Origin: M3007 sp044347755
Lineage (GTDB): Bacteria > Bacteroidota > Bacteroidia > Chitinophagales > Saprospiraceae
Length of the DNA stretch: 33,979 bases
NCBI GenBank assembly: GCA_044347755.1
Contig: JBIKUE010000049.1
Location: forward strand, 1-33,979
Direction of reading: 5' to 3'
Position numbers and translations under genes: made by a program. Below are positions 8,661 through 18,030 of this stretch, one piece after another (position 1 is the first letter of the stretch; each line of letters begins with the position of its first letter). Below the pieces are notes generated by a model. The model had not been told where the DNA came from. It worked only from the letters and a program-made list of their open reading frames with translations, and did not search any database.

Positions 8661-9260
8661 ATGTTTACCGGTATCATAGAATCACTAGGAACAGTTGTAG
8701 CGGTTGAAAAAGATCGGACCAACGTTCATTTTACCCTTGAAAGCCCTGTTTCTGCAGCGCTTAAAGTGGATCAGAGCGTCAGCCATAATGGCGTTTGTTT
8801 GACGGTGGTAGCACAGGACAATCGAACCCACCGGGTAACGGCGGTGGAGGAAACGCTTCGCCGTACCAATTTGGGCAATTGGCAGCCAGGAACACTTGTC
8901 AACCTGGAACGGTGCCTGCCTGTGGGTGGACGTCTGGACGGGCATATCGTTCAGGGCCATGTTGATGAGCTGGCAACCTGTGTGGAAGTGCTGGAAACAG
9001 GCGGCTCCTGGAAGTACACCTTTCGTTTTCGTCCTGAACAGGCAGGATTGCTTGTGGATAAAGGCTCTGTTTGTCTCAATGGAGTAAGCCTTACCGTAGT
9101 CTCGCCTTCTCTGGATCATTTTTCAGTGGCGATCATACCTTACACTTGGGAGCATACCAACTTTAAGACCCTGAAGGCTGGAGACAGTGTCAATATTGAA
9201 TTTGATATTTTAGGGAAATACCTGGCTCGTCAGATGGAGATACTGGCAGCTAAAATCTAG
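8661..9260 (+). CDS. ribE: Riboflavin synthase, alpha subunit
   Basis: Converts two 6,7-dimethyl-8-ribityllumazine molecules into riboflavin plus a pyrimidine, the last step of riboflavin synthesis. The 199-residue length is typical of the trimeric enzyme. It opens with the invariant MFTGIIE and shows the two tandem lumazine-binding halves: SHNGVCLTV in the first, and DKGSVCLNGVSLTV in the second, with DGHIVQGHVD at the junction. It is 21 bp downstream of gldB and convergent with the next gene, leaving only 7 bp between the stops. The symbol ribE is also used for lumazine synthase in some species; here it means riboflavin synthase (ribC in Bacillus usage). Confidence 0.95.
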   Translation: MFTGIIESLGTVVAVEKDRTNVHFTLESPVSAALKVDQSVSHNGVCLTVVAQDNRTHRVTAVEETLRRTNLGNWQPGTLVNLERCLPVGGRLDGHIVQGHVDELATCVEVLETGGSWKYTFRFRPEQAGLLVDKGSVCLNGVSLTVVSPSLDHFSVAIIPYTWEHTNFKTLKAGDSVNIEFDILGKYLARQMEILAAKI

Positions 9261-9267
9261 TATTAAA

Positions 9268-10791
9268 CTACTTTCCCACTAGAAAAGCTTTGGTTATGAT
9301 ACGGTCTTCCTGGGTCATATGCAGGAAATAAATGCCTTGTGGCCACTGCGCAACATCCAGTTGCCAATGCTGGCTGGCAGCAGATTCAGTTGTTTCATGC
9401 TGTAATTGGCCAATAGCATTATATATCTGTAACTGCATGGGTAAAGATGAACTTGTTTCCCAGGCAATATTCAGCAAGTTAATGACGGGATTGGGAAATA
9501 GTTCCAGGCTGAATGGCAGTATTGCTTCCTGTGTGGCGGATAAGACCCCCGCGCCAAAAGCCCGGCGGGCATAAGCATCGAATTCACCACCGGAGATGAC
9601 AGGATTGTTGGGGTTATCGAGGTTGAACATCCGGTAATAGCCTGCACCAAAATCACAACACATGCCATCTCCGTAAGCATCTGAAATATGAATGGAATAA
9701 CAGCCATTCTCTGGCAGGTGCAGGGTGTCCCGAATAATAGTCAAACTGGGGTAGGCGCCCGGGCCAATAGGTGCGCCAAGCGGAAATGCGCCACCGCCCT
9801 GCGGACCAACCTCCGTGTTGCCGCCAAATTCTATTACCGTTCCAAAATCATCCCGGACCTCCCAATAAGTCTCCTCGCCATAGCTGTCTGTTTTGATTTT
9901 CAACACAACCTCCGTAGTGTTAAACTGCTTCGACTGTGCAAAATTGTCTTCCCTTTCATTGTTGGAAAAATCATCCTCTATTGCGGCATTATTGATGCTG
10001 GAAACCGTAGTTTTTAAAGTGCCGGAATTATTGACAGAGATTGGATCAAATACAATCCCGGCTTCCCCATAGGTGGCTAATTGACCGCTCCATTGAAGGG
10101 TTTGAACCACATTATTATTCCACTGAAGCTCAATAATTGCCTGGGTTAGCGGATTGGCGCCTAAATTGGTGAGCTGGAAGTTGGGCTGTATTTCCTGTAC
10201 ACCACAAAGTTCGTTTAATTGGGTGCCTGGATCAAAAGCAAATATGCCGGCATTATTGGTTCCATAAGCTACCGGGCAAACATTGGCCTTTTCCCAAAGG
10301 TCCTCTGCGTTTAGCGGATCTACCTCAAACAATCGTTTATTCGGACAAATCACAAACAGGGTTGGGAAGTAGGAAATTTGAAAAGCATTGGCAATCGCTG
10401 CATTATCTAAAATGGGATATTCCACTCCTTGTGTATAATCCCCGACCGATCCACCATTGCAGCCTGCCGATCCATAAATGCAATTGATATTTGTACTGGG
10501 GTCTCCTTCTATCCACATGACGCGTAGTTTATCGTCGCCGGATGGCCCATGTGCAGCATACAAATCTTGAAGCGCCTGACTGGTGTGGTATACCCAACAA
10601 GGGGCGCACCAGGTGGCAGATATTTCCAGGATGACAATTTTGCCAGACTCAAGGATATCATACAAATGATGCGTTTGCCCGTTGATATCCTGAGCAGTAA
10701 AATCAGGAGCCGTTGAGCCCGTGGGCAATTGTGCTGCCAGGCGAAACGCTCCGAAGATAAACAAGAACAGAATGCCAAGGTTTTTTTGCAT
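9268..10791 (-). CDS. Secreted thioredoxin-fold protein with T9SS type A sorting domain
   Basis: A 507-residue exported protein. Residues 1-21 form a signal peptide (cleavage after LAAQ). About 25-175 is an AhpC/TlpA-like redoxin domain: GSTAPDFTAQDINGQTH, the redox motif WCAPC with Cys62 and Cys65, and the cis-proline loop YFPTLFVI. A middle section carries beta-rich segments, including SYGEETYWEVRDDFGTVIEF and DAYGDGMCCDFGAGYY, a module often seen in T9SS cargo. The last about 75 residues (LELFPNPVINLLNI to VGK) are a type A sorting domain. A surface thiol-disulfide role is inferred from the intact CxxC. It converges with ribE. Confidence 0.88.
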   Translation of the reverse strand: MQKNLGILFLFIFGAFRLAAQLPTGSTAPDFTAQDINGQTHHLYDILESGKIVILEISATWCAPCWVYHTSQALQDLYAAHGPSGDDKLRVMWIEGDPSTNINCIYGSAGCNGGSVGDYTQGVEYPILDNAAIANAFQISYFPTLFVICPNKRLFEVDPLNAEDLWEKANVCPVAYGTNNAGIFAFDPGTQLNELCGVQEIQPNFQLTNLGANPLTQAIIELQWNNNVVQTLQWSGQLATYGEAGIVFDPISVNNSGTLKTTVSSINNAAIEDDFSNNEREDNFAQSKQFNTTEVVLKIKTDSYGEETYWEVRDDFGTVIEFGGNTEVGPQGGGAFPLGAPIGPGAYPSLTIIRDTLHLPENGCYSIHISDAYGDGMCCDFGAGYYRMFNLDNPNNPVISGGEFDAYARRAFGAGVLSATQEAILPFSLELFPNPVINLLNIAWETSSSLPMQLQIYNAIGQLQHETTESAASQHWQLDVAQWPQGIYFLHMTQEDRIITKAFLVGK

Positions 10792-10870
10792 GATTTAGCT
10801 AAAATTGTCCGATTTATTACAAAATCGTAACGACGTACAAAAATAGGTAGGGGCAACCTGCCTATATGTG

Positions 10871-10878
10871 TACCTTTG
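10871..10878 (+). promoter_or_regulatory. -7 promoter box
   Basis: TACCTTTG, an exact TAnnTTTG match, 43 nt before ATG 10921. It contains the in-frame TTG at 10876, so the longer reading of the gene is unlikely. Confidence 0.6.
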
Positions 10879-10920
10879 GTTAATTATTTCACGAACCTGC
10901 TAATGCGAGACATTTCCATC

Positions 10921-11613
10921 ATGAAAAAAATCATCCTCCTACTCCTGCTTTTTGTTGGACTGGTTTCTTTGGCCGATGCTCAATCGGCTTATCACGTTTA
11001 TCCCAATCCTTCTGATACGATTACTACTGCGGATACCTATGATTCTCCGGCCAAAGGAAAAATCAGTAATGTTTCCAATGGTCCGGTTACCGTGAAGTGG
11101 GAGCGGAATGAGGTGTATCTTTCCTCAAGTAATATTACCTCAGCGGTTTGCGATCCTGTAACCTGTTGGTTCCCAGGTGTTTCTACCAAGAATTTTACCC
11201 TGGATAAAGATTCTTCCGGTCAGTTGACGATTCACTTTTACAACGCGGCTTTTGATCCTCCTCCAGGCCAGGCTGGCTCTGGTATTGTACACCTTAAATT
11301 GACCAACCTGGGTAACCCAGCCGATACGCTGACTGCGGTGTATACTTACAGTACCCTGACAGGTACTAAAGAATTGCCTGCTCCGGTAGTGAAATTGTTC
11401 CCTAATCCGGTAACTGATTTCTTTACCCTGGAAAATGCTGACGAGGTTGCAAGCATGCGCCTTTTTACCATTAGCGGCCAGGTCGTAGCACGTTTTGATG
11501 CTTCTTCCGGCAATTCTTACGCCATTGGACATCTGCCTGCCGGTAATTATGTGCTGGCTTTTGATGACAAAAACGGCAACCTTTTCCAGGCCGTTGAAAT
11601 ACACAAAAGGTAA
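10921..11613 (+). CDS. Small secreted protein with T9SS type A sorting domain
   Basis: A 230-residue protein starting MKKIILLLLLFVGLVSLADA, a clear signal peptide, with the mature part beginning QSAYHVYPNP. Residues about 25-150 form an all-beta domain with two close cysteines (SAVCDPVTCWFPG) that resembles the Ig-like or cupredoxin-like folds of exported proteins; I do not recognise a specific family. Residues about 155-230 are a type A sorting domain (VKLFPNPVTDFFTLEN to EIHKR). ATG 10921 is chosen because the upstream in-frame TTG lies in the promoter box. It is divergent from the thioredoxin-fold gene. Function unknown. Confidence 0.85.
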   Translation: MKKIILLLLLFVGLVSLADAQSAYHVYPNPSDTITTADTYDSPAKGKISNVSNGPVTVKWERNEVYLSSSNITSAVCDPVTCWFPGVSTKNFTLDKDSSGQLTIHFYNAAFDPPPGQAGSGIVHLKLTNLGNPADTLTAVYTYSTLTGTKELPAPVVKLFPNPVTDFFTLENADEVASMRLFTISGQVVARFDASSGNSYAIGHLPAGNYVLAFDDKNGNLFQAVEIHKR

Positions 11614-11644
11614 GACTGCTATTGATGGCAGTACGCCATTTAAT

Positions 11645-11822
11645 AAACATGAGTCATCCGAATTTGGGGTGGCTCATGTTTGTTTTATGGCTTTGCGCAG
11701 CAGACCTCGGCAGAGGTCTAACCTAGCGGCGTAAGTTGGACCTCTTGCGAGGTCCGGGATGCGATTTGATCATATAAACAGGAGCAACCATGAAAAATTC
11801 GGGATGACTCATGTTTGTGGTT
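11645..11822. repeat. Inverted-repeat element containing a terminator and two GACCTC hairpins
   Basis: The outer arms 11645-11663 and 11803-11822 are reverse complements with one extra base. The left arm also folds locally with 11667-11681 (stem about 15 bp with two G-U pairs) followed by a T-rich stretch, so it can terminate the preceding gene. Inside are two small hairpins, 11702-11719 and 11738-11755, with AGACCTC and GGACCTC arms related to the palindrome at 7470. It occupies most of the 247-bp gap before the convergent recJ; no gene is seen. Confidence 0.7.
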
Positions 11823-11860
11823 CCATTTTTTGTGATAAGCGGATATGCTAATCATTGCTG

Positions 11861-13567
11861 TTAAGCTGAGCTTTTTCTGATATCTTTCACATACAATCCC
11901 AGGCTTCGGTAACCCTGCCATTCCTCTTCTCTTATATGGAATAATATATCAAAGGGCCCGCCTTCCACTGCTTCGTATTTTTTACCGAGGCCAAAACCAA
12001 TCCCGTTACATACCACATTGCTTCCTTCCTGCTGAAGGGATAACTTTACATGGTTGTTATCCAATAGCCGGGATTTCCCGCTGTTGATCACACCTTTAGC
12101 CCAAAACAAGGGATTATTGTTATGTGGGCCAAATGGTTCAAACCGCTTTAGCATTTTCCAAAGGTCCGCATTGACCTCCTCCAACCTAAGCACAGCACTG
12201 ACATCCATTTGCGGGTTTTCTATTTCCGGCAAAATGGTTCGGTCAACAACTTGCTCAAAGCGTTCTTCAAAAGCCTGAATGTTTTCCAGGGGCAATTGAA
12301 CGCCGGCGGCATGTGCATGTCCGCCAAAGGTGTAAAACAAGTCCTCGCACTCCTGCAGTGCACTATACAGGTCAAAACCGGCCACAGATCGGGCCGATCC
12401 TACGGCTTTGCCATTGCTTTCTGTAAGGATCACAGTGGGTTTGTGAAATGCTTCCACCATCCGGCTGGCCACAATCCCTATGATGCCTTTATGCCAGTTT
12501 GGATCGAATAAAACGGTACTTTTTCGGGTTTGCCAATCAGACTTCATTTGGAACATATGCTGTGCTGCTTCTGCAGTAGACTGATCCATTTGTCGCCTTT
12601 CTTTATTCCGCTGTACCAATTGCCCGGCATAGTCAAGGGCACTGTTTTTATCTACGGAAAGTAACAAGCGTACGGCTTCGCGTGCGTCGGCGAGCCGACC
12701 GGCTGCATTGATCATAGGCCCAATCCCAAACACCACATCGCTGATGTCCAATGGGTATGGCCGGTTCGTTTTTTGGGCAATAGCCCAAAGCCCGACCCTT
12801 GGGGAACGGTTCAATCGTTGCATGCCAAAGTGGGCAAAAATCCGGTTCTCGCCGGTCATGTGTACGATATCGCAGGCAGTACTAACCGCCACCAGGTCAA
12901 GGAGAGAAGCCAATTCTTCTGATGGCATGTTGTGTTGCAGTGCAAAACCCTGTGCGAGTTTAAACGAAACCCCGCAGCCACTCAACTCCTTATATGGGTA
13001 TCCACAATCTTCCCGCTTAGGGTCAAGGCAGGCAACGGCATCCGGCACGCCTCCTTCAGGCAGGTGGTGGTCGCAAACAATAAAATCGATGCCATAGCCT
13101 TTGGCCAGATCAATGGCTTTATGCGCTTTGATGCCACAGTCCATGGCGATGATCAGGGTACACCCAGTTTCCCTGGCATATTCTACCCCTTGCATGCTAA
13201 CGCCATATCCTTCTTTATCGCGATTGGGCAGATAATAATCCAGATTGGCATAAAAACCGGAAAGGAAAGCATACATCAGCGCAACACTCGTAGTGCCGTC
13301 TACGTCATAATCTCCGTACAAGAGGATTCGTTCTCCGGATTGCAAAGCATGGTCGAGGCGTTCCACCGCCTTATCCATATCTTTCATCAGGAATGGATTG
13401 TGGGTGTTGCTCAGATCGTGCCTAAAAAAAACACTGGCTTCTTCCCTGTTGCGAATACCTCTTTGGAGTAAGAGTTTGCAGAACAAGAGCGGGATTTTTA
13501 ACTCGGCGTGAAGTCGTTCTGCTTCTGCTTCATCAGTAGGGATCAGTTTCCAGACGGTTGGTTTCAT
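11861..13567 (-). CDS. recJ: Single-stranded-DNA-specific exonuclease RecJ
   Basis: A 5'-3' exonuclease on single-stranded DNA acting in recombination and mismatch or base-excision repair, cytoplasmic. The 568-residue length suits RecJ. The DHH-family catalytic motifs are present: YGDYDVDGTTSVALMY (about residues 80-95), MDCGIKA, and the signature VCDHHLPEG (about residue 165). The DHHA1 domain follows with the glycine-rich GKAVGSARSVAGFDLY and the FGGHAHAAG motif near residue 420. The C-terminal OB-fold region contains FEPFGPHNNNPLF. The gene stands alone, between the terminator of the upstream beta-helix gene and the inverted-repeat element at 11645-11822. Confidence 0.95.
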   Translation of the reverse strand: MKPTVWKLIPTDEAEAERLHAELKIPLLFCKLLLQRGIRNREEASVFFRHDLSNTHNPFLMKDMDKAVERLDHALQSGERILLYGDYDVDGTTSVALMYAFLSGFYANLDYYLPNRDKEGYGVSMQGVEYARETGCTLIIAMDCGIKAHKAIDLAKGYGIDFIVCDHHLPEGGVPDAVACLDPKREDCGYPYKELSGCGVSFKLAQGFALQHNMPSEELASLLDLVAVSTACDIVHMTGENRIFAHFGMQRLNRSPRVGLWAIAQKTNRPYPLDISDVVFGIGPMINAAGRLADAREAVRLLLSVDKNSALDYAGQLVQRNKERRQMDQSTAEAAQHMFQMKSDWQTRKSTVLFDPNWHKGIIGIVASRMVEAFHKPTVILTESNGKAVGSARSVAGFDLYSALQECEDLFYTFGGHAHAAGVQLPLENIQAFEERFEQVVDRTILPEIENPQMDVSAVLRLEEVNADLWKMLKRFEPFGPHNNNPLFWAKGVINSGKSRLLDNNHVKLSLQQEGSNVVCNGIGFGLGKKYEAVEGGPFDILFHIREEEWQGYRSLGLYVKDIRKSSA

Positions 13568-13621
13568 GTGGGTAAGGGAGGATTGTACTTTACGAAGTTA
13601 ACCTTTTTTGCCAATTTGTCT

Positions 13622-13664
13622 GAAAAAAAATGCGCCGCAGAGAAATTATATTCTCTGCGGCGCA
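13622..13664 (-). terminator. Strong intrinsic terminator of the beta-helix gene
   Basis: Perfect 14-bp GC-rich stem (13631-13644 with 13651-13664), 6-nt loop, then eight T residues on the minus strand. It lies 22 nt past the stop of the gene at 13686 and separates it from recJ. Confidence 0.92.
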
Positions 13665-13685
13665 AAATTACATGATCCGGGTGGT

Positions 13686-16178
13686 TTATTGTTTGATCAA
13701 AGCACCTTCATGTACAAGCAGGCCCATTCGGCATTGCACCCGATAGGCGCCTGGCGCCCAGGAGGCAACCTGAACAGGGAATTGAAATGCATTGGATGTT
13801 TTTTGAGCCTGATAACGAGCCGCCAATTGGCCTGCTGCATTCCAGATGAACACCTCCATTTCGCCGGTTTGATCGTTTTCAAGCGATAAGACGGCTGTTT
13901 CTGTGGCTGGATTTGGGGAGCATTGCAGATCCAGCATAGCATATCCCACCTGATTGACCCGATTAATGCCCAGTTCATAGCATCCGCGGTCAGGCAGGCC
14001 TTGTCGTGGATTACCCAGTAAATCGGCAGTGGGAGCCCCGGCTGAAACGCCGCCATCAACAGCTGGACCCATTACCAGTTGGTAGTCGTCGTTTGGCGGA
14101 TCCATGAATGCAGCGCTCAGATCATGCACATCTTTGGTTCCTGTTAAATCGTTGATCAGCGAAGCATCTGAACTTTGGTTTCCATTCAAACTTTTCACAA
14201 CCGGTTCTCCTGCCTCGATTTCATAGTTGTTGCCAAATGGGTTCTGGAACAAGCAGTTCAGTAGGCTTAATTCGGCATCCCCGGCCTCCGATTCCCATTG
14301 CGCAATACCTGCGCCAATAGAAGCTTCATTATCTGCAAAAGTACAGTTGATGGCTGTTACTCTGCTGCTAACACTATCAGAAGCATTGATAGATATTGCC
14401 CCGCCGGCCCCAGTACTGAGATTAATGTTTTTGGCGAAAAGGCAGTTGGTCAGGGATGCTTTGGCCTCGTTCATATTGATAGCGCCACCCTGTGTTACCG
14501 CAAAATTGCTGAGGAAAATACAGCTTTCTATGTTGAGTAAACTATCTCCATACGCCTGAATGGCAGCGCCGAATTCGCTGGTATTGTACAGGAAACTACT
14601 GTTTTTGATACTGGCAGCAATGTTGTTGTTTACAAAAACAGCCCCGCCAAATTGATCGGTACCATTCTCCTGGAAAACGCAGCCATCAATTTCTAAACGA
14701 GTGGTGTCGTTTTGCGTGAATACAGCGCCGCCAAAAGTGGCAGTGTTGCCCTGGAACAGGCAGTTTTTATAGGCAACATCTGCTTTAAAACCATTACTCA
14801 CGGCTCCGCCGCTTGTATTCGCTTCATTGTTCTGGAAGGTACAGCCTTCAAAGGTGCCCTTACATCCAATTCCGTAATTGGCTACCGCGGCTGCAAAGTT
14901 GGCCCGGAGGCCTTCGAATAAGCAATTGGTGACGTTAAATATAGTGGTGTCGCCATGATACAATGCTGCGGCTGAATTAGGCGCCACATTGTCGCGAAAA
15001 ACGGAATTACTCAGGGTATAGTTGGTACGGTTGTGCCATATGGAGGTTCCGCCATAGCCGGTTGCTTCATTGCGTTCAAACAGGCAACTATCTACGCTGA
15101 ACTGACTGTCGAATTCTCGACCGTTAAAGTACATGGCCGCAGCGCTGGGGGCATAATTTTCGCGGAATACACTATTTTTTACGACACATGAGGCTTGCCA
15201 GCCATATACTCCAGCCCCGCCGAATCCGGTGGCAGTATCTCTTTCAAATAAGCAGTTATTGATCGTAACAAAGTGGCCGCCGGTTCGGTCATCAATGTAA
15301 ATGCCGGCATTGGTGGATTTGTTTTTTCGGAAAATACTGTTGGTGAGGGTCCAATTGGCTTGCCAGGAAAACATGGCGGAGCCGAAATTAGCCCCGGCAT
15401 TGTTGGATTCAAACAAACAACTGTCAATACGCACATTCTGGGTTTCCTGTGGATAAAGGGAGCCTCTATTAGTGATATTATTACGGAAAACACAATTGTT
15501 GACATCCCCGGTAGGGGTTTGACGCAGTAAAACGATGGCTTGTTCGCTGGCTCTGTTGGCTTCAAAAAGACAATTATCCAGGAAAATACCATCGCTTGTG
15601 GTTCCGATTGCAGCAATGGCCGCTCCTGATTCACCAAAATTATCGGTAAACGTACAGTTCTGCACCCTTACACGCCCACCTGCCAACACGCCACCTCCCC
15701 TGCGGGTCAGATCAGCATTGGCGTTGCCAACAAGCGTTTGGCCTCCGCGCACCACAAATCCGTCGAGTATGGCGCTTTGCGTGGTTACGTCGACGAATAC
15801 GGTAACTACGTGTTGTACATTATCGGTGCGGTTTTGGTCAAAATTGCCTGGAATATCGTTCCCTTGCAGATCCCCGTTCAGTATTGTGACGTTGGTTTGG
15901 AGGTTTCGCTGACTCACGGCCGTTTCAGTGCCTGCAAAACCGCCATAGAGGGCCACACCGGTTTGTAATAAAAACGATGAAGCAGGCTTGTAGGTGCCAG
16001 CACTCACCCAAACAGATTGGCCAGGTGTGGCAGTGGCCAGTGCTGCATCCAGTGAAACAAAAGCATTTGCCCAACTGGTGCCGTTATTGGCGCCTACTGC
16101 ATTGGACTTAACAAAAATGGGTTGAGCAGACAATAACTGTGTCAACAGGAGTCCGCAAATGGTAAGGAATTGCTTCAT
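13686..16178 (-). CDS. Secreted right-handed beta-helix (Pmp-like) protein with T9SS type A sorting domain
   Basis: An 830-residue exported protein with signal peptide 1-18 (ending LLSAQ) and the opening FVKSNAVGANNGTSWANAF, as in the first gene of the window. Residues about 130-640 are tandem beta-helix rungs built on variants of NCLFExNxAxxxGGA, about 20 to 25 residues each. Residues about 670-740 are a choice-of-anchor segment ending in LPDRGCYELG. The last about 85 residues (MLDLQCSPNPATETAVLSLE onward) are a type A sorting domain. A surface-displayed adhesive or glycan-interacting role is inferred from fold only. It is divergent from the helicase gene. Confidence 0.88.
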   Translation of the reverse strand: MKQFLTICGLLLTQLLSAQPIFVKSNAVGANNGTSWANAFVSLDAALATATPGQSVWVSAGTYKPASSFLLQTGVALYGGFAGTETAVSQRNLQTNVTILNGDLQGNDIPGNFDQNRTDNVQHVVTVFVDVTTQSAILDGFVVRGGQTLVGNANADLTRRGGGVLAGGRVRVQNCTFTDNFGESGAAIAAIGTTSDGIFLDNCLFEANRASEQAIVLLRQTPTGDVNNCVFRNNITNRGSLYPQETQNVRIDSCLFESNNAGANFGSAMFSWQANWTLTNSIFRKNKSTNAGIYIDDRTGGHFVTINNCLFERDTATGFGGAGVYGWQASCVVKNSVFRENYAPSAAAMYFNGREFDSQFSVDSCLFERNEATGYGGTSIWHNRTNYTLSNSVFRDNVAPNSAAALYHGDTTIFNVTNCLFEGLRANFAAAVANYGIGCKGTFEGCTFQNNEANTSGGAVSNGFKADVAYKNCLFQGNTATFGGAVFTQNDTTRLEIDGCVFQENGTDQFGGAVFVNNNIAASIKNSSFLYNTSEFGAAIQAYGDSLLNIESCIFLSNFAVTQGGAINMNEAKASLTNCLFAKNINLSTGAGGAISINASDSVSSRVTAINCTFADNEASIGAGIAQWESEAGDAELSLLNCLFQNPFGNNYEIEAGEPVVKSLNGNQSSDASLINDLTGTKDVHDLSAAFMDPPNDDYQLVMGPAVDGGVSAGAPTADLLGNPRQGLPDRGCYELGINRVNQVGYAMLDLQCSPNPATETAVLSLENDQTGEMEVFIWNAAGQLAARYQAQKTSNAFQFPVQVASWAPGAYRVQCRMGLLVHEGALIKQ

Positions 16179-16267
16179 GATGTCGGAAGGTTAACTTTGA
16201 ATAACAGTTTAATCGAGTGCTCAAACATAGCAGGATTCATGGAAACGCAATGTCGCTAATCGGCAAA

Positions 16268-16300
16268 TTGCGGGATTAGCGCAGGTAATTGGTACCTTTG
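16268..16300 (+). promoter_or_regulatory. Bacteroidetes-type promoter of the helicase gene
   Basis: TTG at 16268-16270, 22 nt, then TACCTTTG at 16293-16300: both boxes and the spacing fit the phylum's sigma-A consensus. It lies 20 nt before ATG 16321. Confidence 0.75.
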
Positions 16301-16320
16301 CTACTCTTAATAATGCGTGC

Positions 16321-17568
16321 ATGAAGTTTGAAGAGTACAGAATTGCCACCGAAGTCAAGCGGAATCTGGCTGATATGGGTTTTCGGCGCCCAACAGATAT
16401 TCAGTACAAGGCCATTCCACCCATCCTGAAGGGTGAGGATGTGCTGGCCATTGCACAAACCGGCACCGGCAAAACAGCGGCTTTCGTGATTCCGATTGTT
16501 CATATGTTGCATGATCGGAAGGTTTCCGGGCGTTCCGAGGGCATCAGATGTGTGGTGATGGTTCCGACACGGGAGCTGGCGCTTCAGATAACAGAAGTGT
16601 TTGAACAAATCAGCAAGTATACCAGGGTAAAATCTTTTTGTGTGTTCGGTGGGGTAGAACAGGGGCCGCAAATTGCCCGACTGGAAAAAGGGATTGATGT
16701 GCTGGTCACTACTCCCGGGCGAATGTTTGACCTGGCCAGTCAGGGATATATCAAGCTGGATCGGGTGGAGATGCTGGTGCTGGATGAGGCTGATCGGATG
16801 CTTGAATTAGGCTTTTTGAAGGATATTCGGGATTTGATCCGGTTTTTGCCCAAAAAACGGCAGACCCTCTTTTTTTCCGCTACGATTAATGATACCATTA
16901 AGGATCTGGCATATTCCCTGGTAACGCGCGCCATTCGGATTCAGATTTCACCTAAAGATCCGGTATCCAAAAACATCAATCACTCGGTGTTTTTTGTGGA
17001 GATGGATGATAAACGCTTTTTCCTGGAGCGCATGATCCGGGAACATCCGGAAAGTAAAATCCTGGTATTTGTGCGCACCAAAGTGCGGGCAGAGCGGGTA
17101 ATGAAAGCAATGGAAAGAGTGGAGGTGGAAAGTTTGACACTCCATGGAGATAAAGAGCAAAAAGACCGACTCGATGTTTTATCGCGCTTCCGTTTAGGCA
17201 CTGTAAAAGTGCTGATTGCTACGGATGTGAGTGCCCGGGGTATTGATATTCCTGATGTAGATTATGTAGTGAATTATGACTTGCCAGATGTAGCTGAAAA
17301 CTATGTACACCGTGTGGGCCGAACCGGTCGTGGGGTAAAAAAAGGATTGGCCGTATCTTTTTGCAGCACGGAAGAGAAAGAAATGCTGAAAGAAATTGAG
17401 CAGTATCTGGGCAAGCCAGTTCAGGTACTCCGGCTTGATCAGACGGAATACACCGAAACCATGGTGCTCACCAAAGAAGAAAAGGACCCGCTCAAGGCTA
17501 TCATGCAGGAAATTGAAGCTGCGGAGGCCTGGCGGGAAAAACAGCGTAAGCCGAATAAGAAGAAGTAG
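16321..17568 (+). CDS. rhlE: DEAD-box ATP-dependent RNA helicase, RhlE type
   Basis: Unwinds or remodels RNA duplexes using ATP, cytoplasmic. The 415 residues carry all core motifs in order: Q motif MGFRRPTDIQYKAIP, motif I AQTGTGKT (Lys51), Ia PTRELA, Ib TPGR, II DEAD at 155-158, III SAT, IV ILVFVRT, V ATDVSARGIDIPDVDYV, VI HRVGRTGR. It is close to the minimal core, with a short basic tail (KQRKPNKKK), typical of RhlE-like proteins. The paralogue-level symbol is less certain than the family. It has its own promoter and is followed by a MITE-like element. Confidence 0.9.
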   Translation: MKFEEYRIATEVKRNLADMGFRRPTDIQYKAIPPILKGEDVLAIAQTGTGKTAAFVIPIVHMLHDRKVSGRSEGIRCVVMVPTRELALQITEVFEQISKYTRVKSFCVFGGVEQGPQIARLEKGIDVLVTTPGRMFDLASQGYIKLDRVEMLVLDEADRMLELGFLKDIRDLIRFLPKKRQTLFFSATINDTIKDLAYSLVTRAIRIQISPKDPVSKNINHSVFFVEMDDKRFFLERMIREHPESKILVFVRTKVRAERVMKAMERVEVESLTLHGDKEQKDRLDVLSRFRLGTVKVLIATDVSARGIDIPDVDYVVNYDLPDVAENYVHRVGRTGRGVKKGLAVSFCSTEEKEMLKEIEQYLGKPVQVLRLDQTEYTETMVLTKEEKDPLKAIMQEIEAAEAWREKQRKPNKKK

Positions 17569-17575
17569 ATATGTT

Positions 17576-17711
17576 AAAGAGGCTGTCTAACAAGGCGCTT
17601 ATTCATTTTTACCGCACAGACGGAGAGACACAGAGAATTTGAAAATCAACTGTTTATACCTCTGCGACTCTCTGCCTCTGCGGTAAAAATTACTTTTGAG
17701 ACACCCTCTTT
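17576..17711. repeat. MITE-like element with terminal inverted repeats
   Basis: The ends 17576-17594 and 17693-17711 are inverted repeats (16 of 19) of the form AAAGAGGNTGTCTNANAAG. A second nested pair, 17606-17635 with 17656-17685, matches about 25 of 30 and contains TTTTTACCGCA. The total is about 136 bp with no coding frame. It lies between the helicase and the CDGSH gene, both of which read toward it. It could also act as a transcription stop. Confidence 0.65.
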
Positions 17712-17738
17712 TACAAAAGTGAAGAAACCTGGTAAACA

Positions 17739-17963
17739 TCAAACCTTTTTGGGAGGCAGATCAAAAGCAACCGCCTGATGATCTAAATTTCCGTTGTGCG
17801 CGCCATCACAGAAGGGTTTATTTTTAGACAAACCACAACGGCACAATCCGAGCACGGTTCGGCCCTGCAGTCCGTATGTATTACCTTGAGCATCTACAAT
17901 TTCAAAATCGCCTTCTACTTTGAGAGAACCATTAGAGTTTACTGTAATTTTTGTTGCAGCCAT
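17739..17963 (-). CDS. CDGSH iron-sulfur domain protein
   Basis: A 74-residue mitoNEET-like protein. The 2Fe-2S ligands of the family are all present in CRCGLSKNKPFCDGAH: Cys41, Cys43, Cys52 and His56, with the CDGxH core. There is no signal peptide or membrane segment, so it is probably a cytoplasmic redox or cluster-transfer protein. It has a short spacer to polA, on the same strand upstream, and could be co-transcribed. The cluster presumably comes from the isc system encoded elsewhere in this window. The precise cellular partner is unknown. Confidence 0.92.
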   Translation of the reverse strand: MAATKITVNSNGSLKVEGDFEIVDAQGNTYGLQGRTVLGLCRCGLSKNKPFCDGAHNGNLDHQAVAFDLPPKKV

Positions 17964-18030
17964 GATTTAAGATAAATTTTTGCCAAAGGTAGGGATGCTT
18001 TTCTAGGTTGGAGGCATAAATACAATGCTT

